Counted from the first letter of the stretch, positions 1-7,856 are shown. The stretch: 64,000 nt of DNA from Fontibacillus puldeungensis (GCF_042678945.1 NZ_JBHTLM010000001.1:124001-188000); one strand, 5' to 3'. Notes: generated from the sequence alone by a model not told the origin. Numbers and translations are program-made.

Positions 1-1
1 C

Positions 2-904
2 CTCAGTGTGGTAACTATCAATTCATTGGTAAACACATTGCTAGATGCCGGGGAGGTGTTTCCCGATACGATCTTGACTTCCGATGGTGGGAGACCTGCC
101 GCTTCTTTTCGCTATAACAGTGGATTCCGTATGGCTTTGGTGATTTACATGCACGAATATCATGGGCGGGACACTGCGTTTTACTACGTTATCAATTTGC
201 GGGGGGAGGTCGTTGAGAGAACTCTGCAGCATTTAGTGGATGTTGATGTGGAAAGCTTTGACGCCCAAATCGAAAAGCTGTTAGGCAAATTTCCGCAAAT
301 TAAAGTCATTTGTTTTGGAATTCCAGGCGGTGAAGTGAACCAAAAGCTTGTTATCAGCGATTATGAAAAAATGAGAGGCAAGTCTCTTTCAGGCCATGTT
401 GGGGAAAAGTTTCACCTTCCTGTCCTGGTCGAAAACGATATTAACTCGGCTGTCATGGGCTACTGCCATGGGAATGAGATTCAGGATGATCAATGTGTCA
501 TTGGAATTTATTTTCCAGACAAGTATCCGCCGGGAGCTGGAATCTATTTGCATGGGGACGTATATAAAGGGAGAAATGGCTTGGCTGGAGAAATCGCATT
601 TCTTCCCTTCGGAATGGACTGGGCATCTTTTGATTACAATCCTGCAGAAATCGAAAAATTTATTATCAAAACCATCCGGGCATTTTGTTGTATGTACAAT
701 CCGGATCGAATTGTGCTTTATGGAGATCGTTTCAATCAAGCCACCTTAAATATGATTCGCGAAAAATATCAGTCTCCGGTTGAGAAAATTATGCTTCCTG
801 AGATCATCCTATCCACGGAATTAAACGCTGATTTTGAAGCCGGTATTAAACAGCTTGCTATAAAAATAATTGATACCGAACAGCACTCAGCACTTGATTG
901 TTAA
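2..904 (+). CDS. ROK-family transcriptional regulator (5' end outside window)
   Basis: The reading frame is open from the first bases of the window, so the N-terminus (expected winged-helix DNA-binding part) lies upstream; the first visible residues (LSVVTINSLVNTLLDAGEV) look like the end of a helix-turn-helix. The rest is a ROK sugar-kinase-like fold: a 'CFGIPGGEV' segment, 'VENDINSAVMG', and a 'GAGIYLHGDVYKGRNGLAGE' segment matching the ROK signature. The Cys-rich zinc motif (CxCGxxGC) typical of active ROK kinases is not seen, which favours a regulator over a glucokinase. It probably senses a sugar or sugar phosphate. The target is unknown. The ArsR gene follows after about 80 bp. Confidence 0.8.
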   Translation, partial: LSVVTINSLVNTLLDAGEVFPDTILTSDGGRPAASFRYNSGFRMALVIYMHEYHGRDTAFYYVINLRGEVVERTLQHLVDVDVESFDAQIEKLLGKFPQIKVICFGIPGGEVNQKLVISDYEKMRGKSLSGHVGEKFHLPVLVENDINSAVMGYCHGNEIQDDQCVIGIYFPDKYPPGAGIYLHGDVYKGRNGLAGEIAFLPFGMDWASFDYNPAEIEKFIIKTIRAFCCMYNPDRIVLYGDRFNQATLNMIREKYQSPVEKIMLPEIILSTELNADFEAGIKQLAIKIIDTEQHSALDC

Positions 905-939
905 TCAAGTTAGGAGTAAACTGTTCACAAACAATTGGT

Positions 940-959
940 TTAAATGTTTAAACATTTAA
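940..959. promoter_or_regulatory. 20-bp perfect palindrome, candidate ArsR operator
   Basis: TTAAATGTTTAAACATTTAA reads identically on both strands and lies 27 bp upstream of the preferred ATG of the ArsR-family gene. ArsR/SmtB repressors commonly bind AT-rich 12-2-12-type palindromes overlapping their own promoter, so autoregulation is the natural inference. An in-frame ATG at 944 falls inside the palindrome and has no ribosome binding site, which argues against its use as the start. Confidence 0.6.
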
Positions 960-985
960 TCATACGAGATAGGGTGATCACCAGC

Positions 986-1288
986 ATGGGGAAGCAGGCA
1001 CTGGATATTTTTCGAGAAAGCCTTCCGATTCTTCAAGTATTAAGCGATCCGAACCGTCAGGATATTTTACTTTTCCTTTCCGAGAACGGTAAGATGACGG
1101 TCAACGAAATTACAGAACGGTTGACTTTATCGCGGCCGGCGGTTTCCCATCATTTGAAGCTACTCAAAAATGCAGGAGTCATTAAAGTCGAACAATTGGG
1201 CACCCAGCGTTATTATTATTTATCCATGCAGGAATCGGTAGACTTGTTAAAAAGGCTATTGGTCGCCTTAGAACGGGATTGTCTATAG
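986..1288 (+). CDS. ArsR/SmtB-family HTH transcriptional regulator
   Basis: A 100-residue winged helix-turn-helix protein. 'ILQVLSDPNRQDILLFL' is the ArsR N-terminal helix, 'MTVNEITERLTLSRPAVSHHLKLLKNAGVI' (residues about 45-75) is the HTH, and a 'GTQRYYYLS' wing follows. No CxC metal-binding pair is visible, so it is probably not an As/Cd sensor; it may respond to an aldehyde, redox state or another small molecule. Start at 986 is chosen over the in-frame ATG at 944 because the latter sits within the palindrome and lacks an SD, whereas AGGGTGATC precedes 986. It sits 29 bp ahead of the aldehyde dehydrogenase and probably controls the three-gene unit. Confidence 0.85.
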   Translation: MGKQALDIFRESLPILQVLSDPNRQDILLFLSENGKMTVNEITERLTLSRPAVSHHLKLLKNAGVIKVEQLGTQRYYYLSMQESVDLLKRLLVALERDCL

Positions 1289-1317
1289 GCTGATTTCATG
1301 AGAGGAGGAACATGGGA

Positions 1318-2709
1318 ATGAAACCATGGACATTGGAGCAGGTTGAGCAAATTTTGCAGGAGCATCGCAAGAAATTTCACTCTGGCTATACGCGCAGCGT
1401 GGAGTTTCGCTTGGAGCAGCTAAAGAAGCTGTCGGATGCGATCAGACGCAATGAGCAGCAGTTACTGTCTGCGTTATATCAAGATTTGCACAAGGATGAA
1501 TTTGAAGCCTATTCGACTGAAATCGGCTATACGCTGGACAGCATCCGATACATGAGTAAACACTTGAAGCAATGGATGAAGCCGAGAAAAGTAAAAACAC
1601 CGTTCTATCACGCATTTTCGAAAAGCTGGATGCATAAGGAACCCTATGGGACTGTTCTAATCATCGGCCCCTTTAATTATCCATTCCAGTTGCTGATTGA
1701 ACCTCTGATCGGTGCGATTGCGGCAGGGAATACTGTGGTTTTGAAGCCGTCCGAGAATACACCGACGGTTGCCGCCGCCGTCAAGAAGCTGATTCAAGAA
1801 ACCTTTGATGAGACTTATATCCGTGTGATTGAAGGGGAGAAGGAAACCACCTCGGCGCTGATTCATGCTCCCTTTGACTACATCTTTTTTACTGGAAGCG
1901 TACCTGTCGGCAAAATCGTCATGGAAGCTGCGTCCCATAACCTTGTTCCCGTCACACTTGAGCTTGGGGGGAAAAGCCCAGTCATTGTGGACCGGACAGC
2001 GAACCTTGATGCTGCGGCCAGCAGAATTATTTGGGGGAAGATGATGAACGCAGGTCAGACGTGTATTGCCCCGGATTATGTTCTTGCGCACGAGGATATT
2101 AAAGAGGAATTAATTGAAAAGATGAAAGTTGTCATTACAGGCTTTTATGGACCAGATGCAAGCCAAAGCAAGGATTATGGCCGAATCGTAAATGAACGCC
2201 AGTTCGACCGGTTAGCCTCCATATTGGAAACAGATCAAGCCAACGTTCTATTTGGCGGCAAGAAATCCAGGGAGGAGCTTTATATCGAGCCAACGCTGCT
2301 GGCTGCGACTTCCTGGTCGGACGCTGCCATGCTGGATGAAATTTTTGGCCCGATTTTACCGATTATGGGCTTCCGGCAATTGGACGAGGCGATTGAGATG
2401 GTGAACAACCGTCCCAAACCGCTGGCGCTGTACTTGTTTACCGAACAGGATCATATCAAAAAGGAAGTGCTTTCTCGCGTATCCTTCGGCGGAGGCTGTG
2501 TGAACGATACGATCAGCCATGTTGCCAATCACCATCTGCCCTTCGGAGGCGTAGGCAATGCCGGGATCGGTGCTTACCATGGAAAATACAGCTTCGATCA
2601 GTTTTCCCATACCAAGAGTGTCATGACCAAAAGCACTAAGCTGAACATAAAATTCTTATTTCCGCCGTACGGAGACAAGGTAAAGTGGGTTAGAAAAATT
2701 ATGCGTTAA
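1318..2709 (+). CDS. Class 3 aldehyde dehydrogenase (NAD(P)+-dependent)
   Basis: A 463-residue ALDH of the class 3 (fatty or aromatic aldehyde; YwdH-like) type, which oxidises aldehydes to carboxylic acids. 'IIGPFNYPFQL' marks the cofactor/catalytic Asn region, 'FFTGSVPVGK' the NAD-binding glycine motif, 'ELGGKSP' carries the general-base Glu (about E215) and 'NAGQTC' the nucleophilic Cys (about C249). ATG at 1318 sits 9 nt after AGGAGG; the ATG at 1312 is only 3 nt from it and is less likely. The gene follows the ArsR regulator closely and is followed directly by the DUF1569-like gene, suggesting one transcript for aldehyde detoxification. Confidence 0.92.
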   Translation: MKPWTLEQVEQILQEHRKKFHSGYTRSVEFRLEQLKKLSDAIRRNEQQLLSALYQDLHKDEFEAYSTEIGYTLDSIRYMSKHLKQWMKPRKVKTPFYHAFSKSWMHKEPYGTVLIIGPFNYPFQLLIEPLIGAIAAGNTVVLKPSENTPTVAAAVKKLIQETFDETYIRVIEGEKETTSALIHAPFDYIFFTGSVPVGKIVMEAASHNLVPVTLELGGKSPVIVDRTANLDAAASRIIWGKMMNAGQTCIAPDYVLAHEDIKEELIEKMKVVITGFYGPDASQSKDYGRIVNERQFDRLASILETDQANVLFGGKKSREELYIEPTLLAATSWSDAAMLDEIFGPILPIMGFRQLDEAIEMVNNRPKPLALYLFTEQDHIKKEVLSRVSFGGGCVNDTISHVANHHLPFGGVGNAGIGAYHGKYSFDQFSHTKSVMTKSTKLNIKFLFPPYGDKVKWVRKIMR

Positions 2710-2744
2710 TGCCGCATTTGGCGGTGAGAAGGAGGCTGAAGAAT

Positions 2745-3194
2745 ATGAATGTGCAATTTTCATCGTTGGCTGATGTGAAAAAGGAACTGCTGGGAATGGA
2801 TGATCGTGACGTCATCAAGACAACACAATGGCCGCTCTATGAGATTCTTGCCCATTGTGCCCAAACCATAGAATATTCCATGACCGGCTACCCTCAAATG
2901 AAGCCCAAAATTGTGAGAAATACAATTGGACGCATGGTCATCAAGAAATTTTTGAAGCAGGGTTATATGAAGCATAATTTGACGGCACATGTACCGGGTG
3001 CGGCCAAGATCGAAAAACAGGGAACGGTCAGGGAAGGAAATGCTTTGCTGCTAAAGGCAATCAATGATTTTGAGGAATATAAGGGGCCGCTAGCTCCCCA
3101 TTTGATATTCGGAGAACTAAGCAAAGAGGAGTATGATCGGTATTTTACCATGCATATCGCGGATCATTTCTCTGAATTGCAGCTTGCTAGCTAA
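2745..3194 (+). CDS. DUF1569 / DinB-superfamily protein
   Basis: A 149-residue protein with the four-helix DinB/YfiT-type look: N-terminal 'LYEILAHCAQTIEYSM' (His of a possible metal site) and C-terminal 'MHIADHFSEL' (His pair). DUF1569 members are presumed metal-dependent enzymes or thiol-transferases of unknown role. Start at ATG 2745 is supported by GAGAAGGAGG about 9 nt upstream; an earlier in-frame start overlapping the ALDH stop has no SD. It lies 36 bp after the aldehyde dehydrogenase and ahead of a terminator, so it is probably the last gene of that operon. Confidence 0.75.
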   Translation: MNVQFSSLADVKKELLGMDDRDVIKTTQWPLYEILAHCAQTIEYSMTGYPQMKPKIVRNTIGRMVIKKFLKQGYMKHNLTAHVPGAAKIEKQGTVREGNALLLKAINDFEEYKGPLAPHLIFGELSKEEYDRYFTMHIADHFSELQLAS

Positions 3195-3211
3195 GCCCAA
3201 AATATCGCGAT

Positions 3212-3244
3212 AGAGGTTGCTTTGATAGCAGCCTCTTCTTTTAT
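3212..3244 (+). terminator. Intrinsic terminator
   Basis: A 10-bp stem, AGAGGTTGCT / AGCAGCCTCT (one G-U), with a 5-nt loop is followed by TCTTTTAT. It lies between the convergent DUF1569-like gene and the minus-strand gene at 3256-4368, and closes the ArsR-ALDH unit. Confidence 0.75.
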
Positions 3245-3255
3245 AAGTCATTACG

Positions 3256-4368
3256 CTATTTTGCACTTTTGAAATAGTTGTATTCATGTAGAAAATGAAT
3301 GGCCCAAAATGTGAGATCACATGTAATAGCATGATCTGATTTATAATCATCGGCAAGTCCTAATTCGCAATAAGGACCGGGATACATAAGATTTAGCTTA
3401 AATTTACTCTTCTCATAATTGCTATCAAATTTAACACGAAGCCCATCATTTTTATGTAATTCTTCTTGTAAAATTTCCGCGGTTTGCTTTGTTGCGGTAA
3501 CCATTTCACCAATGCCACAACGGTTGATATCTGTTAGAACTCTTCTATTACAAACCAATTGTTTTCGCCAGTCGCCATAAGGTTTTATAGGCATACTGAA
3601 CCCACCGCATGGGGCGTAATATCGATTTCCGAGTTTAATATGATAAGGGCTCTTCTCAGGCGTGATTTCAATTAGGTGATTGATTGCTTCGGCTAGTTGT
3701 TTCTTGGATGCTTCATTCCTCCATAGAGACGTATGAGAAAGAGTTTCTAAGTGATACATGCATGGCCACTGCTGTCCGATTTCCAGATAAGGATAATTAT
3801 ATTTTCGTTTTGCATTTTGTTTGAAAGTTGCAATATCCATGATACTTGAGCGTGATTCTATGCTTGTAAAAGCATCAAGACTAATGTTGATCATACGTTG
3901 GCAGTACCGATCCCCGTATCCAAGCAGTGCAATTACCGTATCAATTAATAGCTGCAGTCCCCAACCGGCTTCGTTTCCCAAATAGCGTTCCTTAAATCTG
4001 GTGATCTCAGGTCTGTGATATGAAAATTCGTGCTCTAAGACTTCATCGTCTGTAAGAGCGTCTATAAATCTTTTTATAATAAGACTATCTTTCGGTATCC
4101 CATAATTCGATAAAAGTCTTGCTGCAACCTCGCCATCCTGCAAGGCAGTCTCTTTGAATTTATCCCCGCTATGCATCCCGATACCTATATAGCCATTTTC
4201 TTTTTGATAGCCTTCGACAAGCTTGAATTTTGGGGAGTCAAATACTTTTTCAAGCAGGTTCTCTTCTTCATTTTTGTTGATGTCATGTAAGATTTCCTTG
4301 TGCAGACGGTACTTAATGATATGACTTCCATTCTCTAATAGGAAATCAATTGATTTATCAATACTCAT
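3256..4368 (-). CDS. Unrecognised 370-residue protein
   Basis: No family was recognised. The protein is soluble (no signal peptide or membrane segment), rich in aromatic residues and His/Cys, with segments such as 'GNEAGWGLQLLIDTVIALLGYGDRYC', 'QQWPCMYHLE' and 'YYAPCGGFSMPIKPYGDWRKQ'; the repeated helical pattern might suit an alpha/alpha-toroid enzyme, but that is speculation. Start ATG 4368 is chosen because AAAGGTGG lies 8 nt upstream; the GTG at 4380 overlaps that SD. It stands alone, convergent with the aldehyde dehydrogenase unit. Confidence 0.6.
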   Translation of the reverse strand: MSIDKSIDFLLENGSHIIKYRLHKEILHDINKNEEENLLEKVFDSPKFKLVEGYQKENGYIGIGMHSGDKFKETALQDGEVAARLLSNYGIPKDSLIIKRFIDALTDDEVLEHEFSYHRPEITRFKERYLGNEAGWGLQLLIDTVIALLGYGDRYCQRMINISLDAFTSIESRSSIMDIATFKQNAKRKYNYPYLEIGQQWPCMYHLETLSHTSLWRNEASKKQLAEAINHLIEITPEKSPYHIKLGNRYYAPCGGFSMPIKPYGDWRKQLVCNRRVLTDINRCGIGEMVTATKQTAEILQEELHKNDGLRVKFDSNYEKSKFKLNLMYPGPYCELGLADDYKSDHAITCDLTFWAIHFLHEYNYFKSAK

Positions 4369-4453
4369 TTTATGGACCACCTTTGAAAGTCATAAAGATA
4401 CAAGTTTCTTCCAAATTATAATGTAGCACTATAAGAGAAAACCGTCTATTTTG

Positions 4454-4537
4454 TTATTTACAGCAGCTGTTGTAAAAAGCAAAAAGGGCCCAAGCTGTGG
4501 GGAATGCTTCATCTTCAACGATGAGAATGTGTGCCAT
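4454..4537 (-). pseudogene. 5' remnant of an OmpR-type response regulator gene
   Basis: Behind a good SD (GGAGGTG, 7-8 nt before ATG 4537) is a 27-codon frame beginning MAHILIVEDE, the conserved first strand and acidic pocket of a response-regulator receiver domain. It then turns into unrelated sequence and stops. The start closely resembles the intact regulator at 57257-57910 (MASILIVEDE). No matching kinase or remainder of the gene is nearby, so this is a truncated fossil, although the start signals are intact and a short peptide could still be made. Confidence 0.55.
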
Positions 4538-4653
4538 AATTACACCTCCGCACCTATCTTAGCATAGGTACTAAGCTAGCCAATGTAAGGAAGTTGTAAA
4601 AAATTGAAGGTAAAATCTTTAATTTACAAAGTAAAATGTATCCGCTTACCTCC

Positions 4654-4680
4654 TATAATTTACTATTAAAGGAGGTGAAA
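4654..4680 (+). promoter_or_regulatory. Xylanase promoter -10 and SD-like 5' leader element
   Basis: TATAAT at 4654-4659 is followed 8 nt later by AAAGGAGGTGAAA (4668-4680), a near-perfect anti-16S complement with no start codon at a usable distance. The true xylanase SD (TGAGGAGGGA) lies some 50 nt further on, just before the ATG. A transcript from this -10 would begin almost exactly at the SD-like block, as in the 'STAB-SD' mRNA-stabilising leaders of Bacillus cry genes. No convincing -35 is seen, so the promoter may need an activator. Confidence 0.5.
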
Positions 4681-4735
4681 GTAAGACGATCTCGGAATAT
4701 GCAGAACTACAAAAAATATTTGAGGAGGGAAAGAT

Positions 4736-5371
4736 ATGTTTAAGTTCAATAAGAAAATTTTGACTTTATGCCTTGCGGCTTCAATGAGTTTTGGCTTGTT
4801 TGGAGCAACCTCAAATGCAGCGACGGACTATTGGCAAAATTGGACCGATGGTGGCGGAACAGTAAATGCAGTTAATGGCTCTGGTGGCAATTACAGTGTT
4901 ACATGGCAAAATAGCGGCAACTTTGTTGTCGGTAAAGGCTGGGTTACCGGATCACCCAATCGGACAGTAAACTACAATGCCGGCGTATGGGCCCCTTCCG
5001 GCAACGGGTATCTGACGCTTTATGGCTGGACGAGAAACTCACTCATCGAATATTACGTCGTTGACAGCTGGGGAACCTATAGACCGACTGGAACATATAA
5101 AGGCACCGTGACCAGTGACGGGGGCACTTATGACATCTATACGACGATGCGTTACAATGCACCTTCCATTGACGGCACACAAACTTTTCAACAATTCTGG
5201 AGCGTCCGACAGTCGAAGAGAGCGACCGGGAGCAACGCTGCCATCACTTTTGGCAACCACGTTAACGCATGGAAGAGCAAAGGAATGAATCTGGGAAGCA
5301 GTTGGGCTTACCAGGTGTTAGCGACAGAGGGATATCAAAGCAGCGGGAGTTCTAACGTAACGGTGTGGTAA
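4736..5371 (+). CDS. xynA: Secreted endo-1,4-beta-xylanase, GH11
   Basis: A 211-residue GH11 xylanase, close in length to Bacillus subtilis XynA. The signal peptide (KKILTLCLAASMSFGLFG) is probably cut after ...SNA28. Catalytic residues are visible: nucleophile E105 in 'LIEYYVVDSWG' and acid/base E198 in 'ATEGYQSSG'; 'TDYWQNWTDGGG' and 'DIYTTMRYNAPSIDGTQTF' (thumb loop) are family hallmarks. It hydrolyses internal xylan bonds outside the cell. No carbohydrate-binding domain is attached. It is monocistronic by the look of a strong terminator right after the stop, and has its own leader with an SD-like stabiliser element. Confidence 0.97.
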   Translation: MFKFNKKILTLCLAASMSFGLFGATSNAATDYWQNWTDGGGTVNAVNGSGGNYSVTWQNSGNFVVGKGWVTGSPNRTVNYNAGVWAPSGNGYLTLYGWTRNSLIEYYVVDSWGTYRPTGTYKGTVTSDGGTYDIYTTMRYNAPSIDGTQTFQQFWSVRQSKRATGSNAAITFGNHVNAWKSKGMNLGSSWAYQVLATEGYQSSGSSNVTVW

Positions 5372-5393
5372 CGGTTAATCTTTAAATATTTCA

Positions 5394-5432
5394 GAGGCCG
5401 TTCGGTCTTACAGCCGACGGCCTCATTATGTT
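5394..5432 (+). terminator. Intrinsic terminator after xylanase
   Basis: A GAGGCCG / CGGCCTC stem with an inner TCGG...CCGA pairing encloses a short loop and is followed by a weakly T-rich tail (ATTATGTTAT). It closes the xylanase transcript 22 bp after its stop codon. Confidence 0.7.
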
Positions 5433-5460
5433 ATCCCTATCGTTTAAAGGAGATCTATCA

Positions 5461-6303
5461 ATGAGAAAATGGTTGGTGTTCCTTTTAATAGCAGTAATTG
5501 TCGTTATCAGTGCCTGTTCGCAAGAAAAGCCAAGAAAGAATGATAACTTGGTATTCGTCAAAGGTGGGGCCTTCATCAACACACAGTCCAGCTACTATGG
5601 AAAAGAAATAACTCTATCGAACTTTTATATCGGCAAATATGAAGTAACACAAAAAGAGTGGATGGAGGTCATGGGCAGCAATCCCTCCGGGTTCACAGGC
5701 GACGATTTGCCGGTAGAAATGGTAAGCTGGTACGACGTTGTCGAATACTGTAATCAAAGGAGCATAAAAGAGGGCTTAGAACCTTATTATAATATAGACA
5801 AGAGTAAGAAAGACCCGAATAATAAGAGCGATAACGATAATATAAAATGGACCGTGACGATCAATGCGGAAGCTAACGGTTACCGATTGCCGACGGAAGC
5901 GGAGTGGGAATATGCCGCAGGTGGCGGTCAGATGAGCAAGAGTTACAACTACAGCGGCAGCAATCATGCCGATGAAGTATCATGGTACTGGAGAAACACT
6001 GGGGATAAATTTTTATCGGGAGACTGGAACTGGCCTATCATCGAAAACAACAATAGTCAAACCCAATCGGTCGGTGTCAAGAAACCCAACGAGTTAGGGC
6101 TTTACGATATGTCAGGTAATGTAAGGGAATGGTGCTGGAACTGGTACGGAGACGACTTGGATAGTAATATCGGCTCTTTTCGGGTTGTGAAGGGCGGCGG
6201 TTGGATCGGTGACGTGGGCAGCAACGAGTCGTCTTTTCGGGGAAAGTTCGAAGCGAATGGTTTTGGCCCTGATCAAGGTTTTCGTGTGAGTCGGAGCGAG
6301 TAA
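5461..6303 (+). CDS. FGE-sulfatase-domain (SUMF1-like) lipoprotein
   Basis: A 280-residue protein with a lipoprotein signal (hydrophobic helix, then lipobox 'VISAC'), anchored outside the membrane. The mature part is a formylglycine-generating-enzyme-type fold: 'FYIGKYEVTQKEWMEVMGSNPS', 'PVEMVSWYDVVEYCNQRS', 'GYRLPTEAEWEYAAGGG', 'ELGLYDMSGNVREWCWNWYG', 'RVVKGGGWIG', 'GFRVSR'. True aerobic FGEs use a Cys pair near the C-terminus, and that pair is not evident, so this is more likely a non-catalytic or carbohydrate-associated FGE-like protein. Start ATG 5461 has TAAAGGAGAT upstream. A damaged second copy lies at 22296-22829. Confidence 0.85.
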   Translation: MRKWLVFLLIAVIVVISACSQEKPRKNDNLVFVKGGAFINTQSSYYGKEITLSNFYIGKYEVTQKEWMEVMGSNPSGFTGDDLPVEMVSWYDVVEYCNQRSIKEGLEPYYNIDKSKKDPNNKSDNDNIKWTVTINAEANGYRLPTEAEWEYAAGGGQMSKSYNYSGSNHADEVSWYWRNTGDKFLSGDWNWPIIENNNSQTQSVGVKKPNELGLYDMSGNVREWCWNWYGDDLDSNIGSFRVVKGGGWIGDVGSNESSFRGKFEANGFGPDQGFRVSRSE

Positions 6304-6386
6304 AACGGGTAGAGATATCCTCACAATTTAGATCGCGTTAAAGATGATTGATACCGAACAGGATTTTCTGAATATTATTTTCTAGG

Positions 6387-6439
6387 AAAAAGCTTGAGTA
6401 AGGAAAGGAGATATATTTCCTCCCTTACTCGAGCTTTTT
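6387..6439. terminator. Strong intrinsic (bidirectional) terminator
   Basis: AAAAAGCTTGAGTAAGG pairs with CCTTACTCGAGCTTTTT across an AAGGAGATATATTTCCT-type loop region; the U-tract is present on both strands. It separates the FGE-like gene from the fermentation operon. Confidence 0.85.
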
Positions 6440-6662
6440 GCGTTCAGCCTGTCGAATTTGTAAAATTTCACAATCCCACTCATTAAAAAAAGATAAAAGT
6501 GAGAGTGCTAGTCAAGTAAAAGTGCAAAAACCAATTTCAAATTGGCATTAAGTAAAGAAATAAACTCTCAGACTATGACGAAGAATTTTAAAAAGGTGAG
6601 TGCTACGATTAAATCGATCCTAAGGAACAGAGATTATAGACAGTTATAGGAGGGAGCAGCAG
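6440..6662. promoter_or_regulatory. Promoter region of the fermentation operon, with inverted repeat
   Basis: This 220-bp AT-rich stretch precedes the alcohol dehydrogenase. It contains a perfect 7-1-7 inverted repeat, CCAATTTcAAATTGG (6531-6545), and an imperfect 16-bp palindrome TTGTAAAATTTCACAA (6458-6473) that recalls Fnr/Rex-type half-sites but with the wrong spacing. No unambiguous sigma-A -35/-10 pair was found. Which protein binds here is unknown; the PucR-type regulator at 12701-14266 is the obvious candidate. An SD, AGGAGGGAGC, precedes the first ATG. Confidence 0.4.
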
Positions 6663-7844
6663 ATGAAAAGAGGTGTTTATGAACAATTGGCCCCCATTTT
6701 ATTTGGTTCAGGTACAGTTGTTCAAGTAGGTGACAAGGCTAAAGAGCTAGGAATGACAAAAGTTCTAGTTGTTACTGACAAGGGGATTGCCGCGGTGGGT
6801 CATCCGAAGAAAGTGGTAGATTCCCTAAAGGCGGCGGGGATTGAGTGTAAGGTGTGGGCTGAGGCAACAGGTGATTGTCCAACGGAAAGTGTAAGAGCTG
6901 GATCAGCCGTTGCAAGGGAATTTGGTGCAGATGGAATTGTCGGTATTGGGGGAGGAAGTTCTCTTGATACTGCAAAAGCGATCGCTTCGATCGCAGCAAA
7001 TACGGATGAGATATTAGAACAAATCCCTGTTTATTTATCAGGTCAAAAATCTTATCCTAATGCCCCACTAAAAAGTATTTGTATACCAACAACTGCCGGA
7101 ACGGGTTCGGAATGTACTAGAGTTGCCGTATTAAATGATGAAAAACTTGATATGAAAATAGGGCTTCCGGCATTTCCATCCCTTGGAATTGTTGATCCGG
7201 AGTTAACCGTAGGTTCCCCAGCTTCTTTAACAGCATTTTGTGGAATGGATGCTTTTGCACATGCTAATGAATGTTTGGCGTCTAAATTGAGGACACCTCA
7301 TTCAGAACTGTTAGGGTATGAAGCGATTCGATTGATCACTAAGTGGCTTCCTGTAGCATGTGCAGATACCAAAAATTTAGAAGCTAGAGAGAATCTTTCA
7401 CTAGCTAGCAACTTGGCGGGTATTTCATTTAGCGAAGGAGATATTCATTTAGGCCATGTAATTGCTCATGAATTAGGTCATAAATACAATATTCCTCATG
7501 GTCTTGGGGGTGCAGTTGCTACCCCGGCAATTATTGAATTTGTGGCATTGGAATATCCGGAGACGACAAAAAAGATAGGTGATGCGATGGGCCTTGATTT
7601 GACAGGCGTTACGGACGCTGCGGTTGGTAGAGAGGTTGCGGATGCAGTTCGAGAAATGATGCTAGAGATAAATATTCCTACGTTGGAAGAAAAGGGAATC
7701 CAATATTATCAGGTAATGGAAATGCTTCCGGCAGTGATGAACCATCCGTTGGCCGCCTCTTATGATGGAACTTTTACAGAAGACCAAGTCAAGAGAATAC
7801 TGGAGCAGACTTATTATTGGAAAAGTAAATCATCAAACCAATAG
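6663..7844 (+). CDS. Iron-containing alcohol dehydrogenase
   Basis: A 393-residue group III (Fe-ADH) dehydrogenase, likely interconverting an aldehyde and its primary alcohol with NAD(H). Visible features: 'GIGGGSSLDTAKAIA' (nucleotide-binding loop), 'IPTTAGTGSECT', and the metal ligands D196 and H200 ('CGMDAFAH'), H265 ('HLGHVIAHELG') and H279 ('NIPHGLG'). It is the first gene of the unit, 12 bp before the CoA-acylating aldehyde dehydrogenase. In this setting it would reduce part of the aldehyde made by the radical enzymes and regenerate NAD+. Specificity (1,3-propanediol, propanol, 4-hydroxybutyrate and so on) cannot be read directly. Confidence 0.92.
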   Translation: MKRGVYEQLAPILFGSGTVVQVGDKAKELGMTKVLVVTDKGIAAVGHPKKVVDSLKAAGIECKVWAEATGDCPTESVRAGSAVAREFGADGIVGIGGGSSLDTAKAIASIAANTDEILEQIPVYLSGQKSYPNAPLKSICIPTTAGTGSECTRVAVLNDEKLDMKIGLPAFPSLGIVDPELTVGSPASLTAFCGMDAFAHANECLASKLRTPHSELLGYEAIRLITKWLPVACADTKNLEARENLSLASNLAGISFSEGDIHLGHVIAHELGHKYNIPHGLGGAVATPAIIEFVALEYPETTKKIGDAMGLDLTGVTDAAVGREVADAVREMMLEINIPTLEEKGIQYYQVMEMLPAVMNHPLAASYDGTFTEDQVKRILEQTYYWKSKSSNQ

Positions 7845-7856
7845 GAGGAATAAAAC

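Noticed and set aside
2..904. ROK glucokinase
   Set aside because: The zinc-binding Cys motif is not visible and the first residues look like the end of an HTH, so a ROK regulator is favoured.
6458..6473. Fnr or Rex binding site
   Set aside because: The half-sites resemble TGTGA/TCACA but are 4 nt apart instead of 6, and one half is TGTAA; too weak to call as such.
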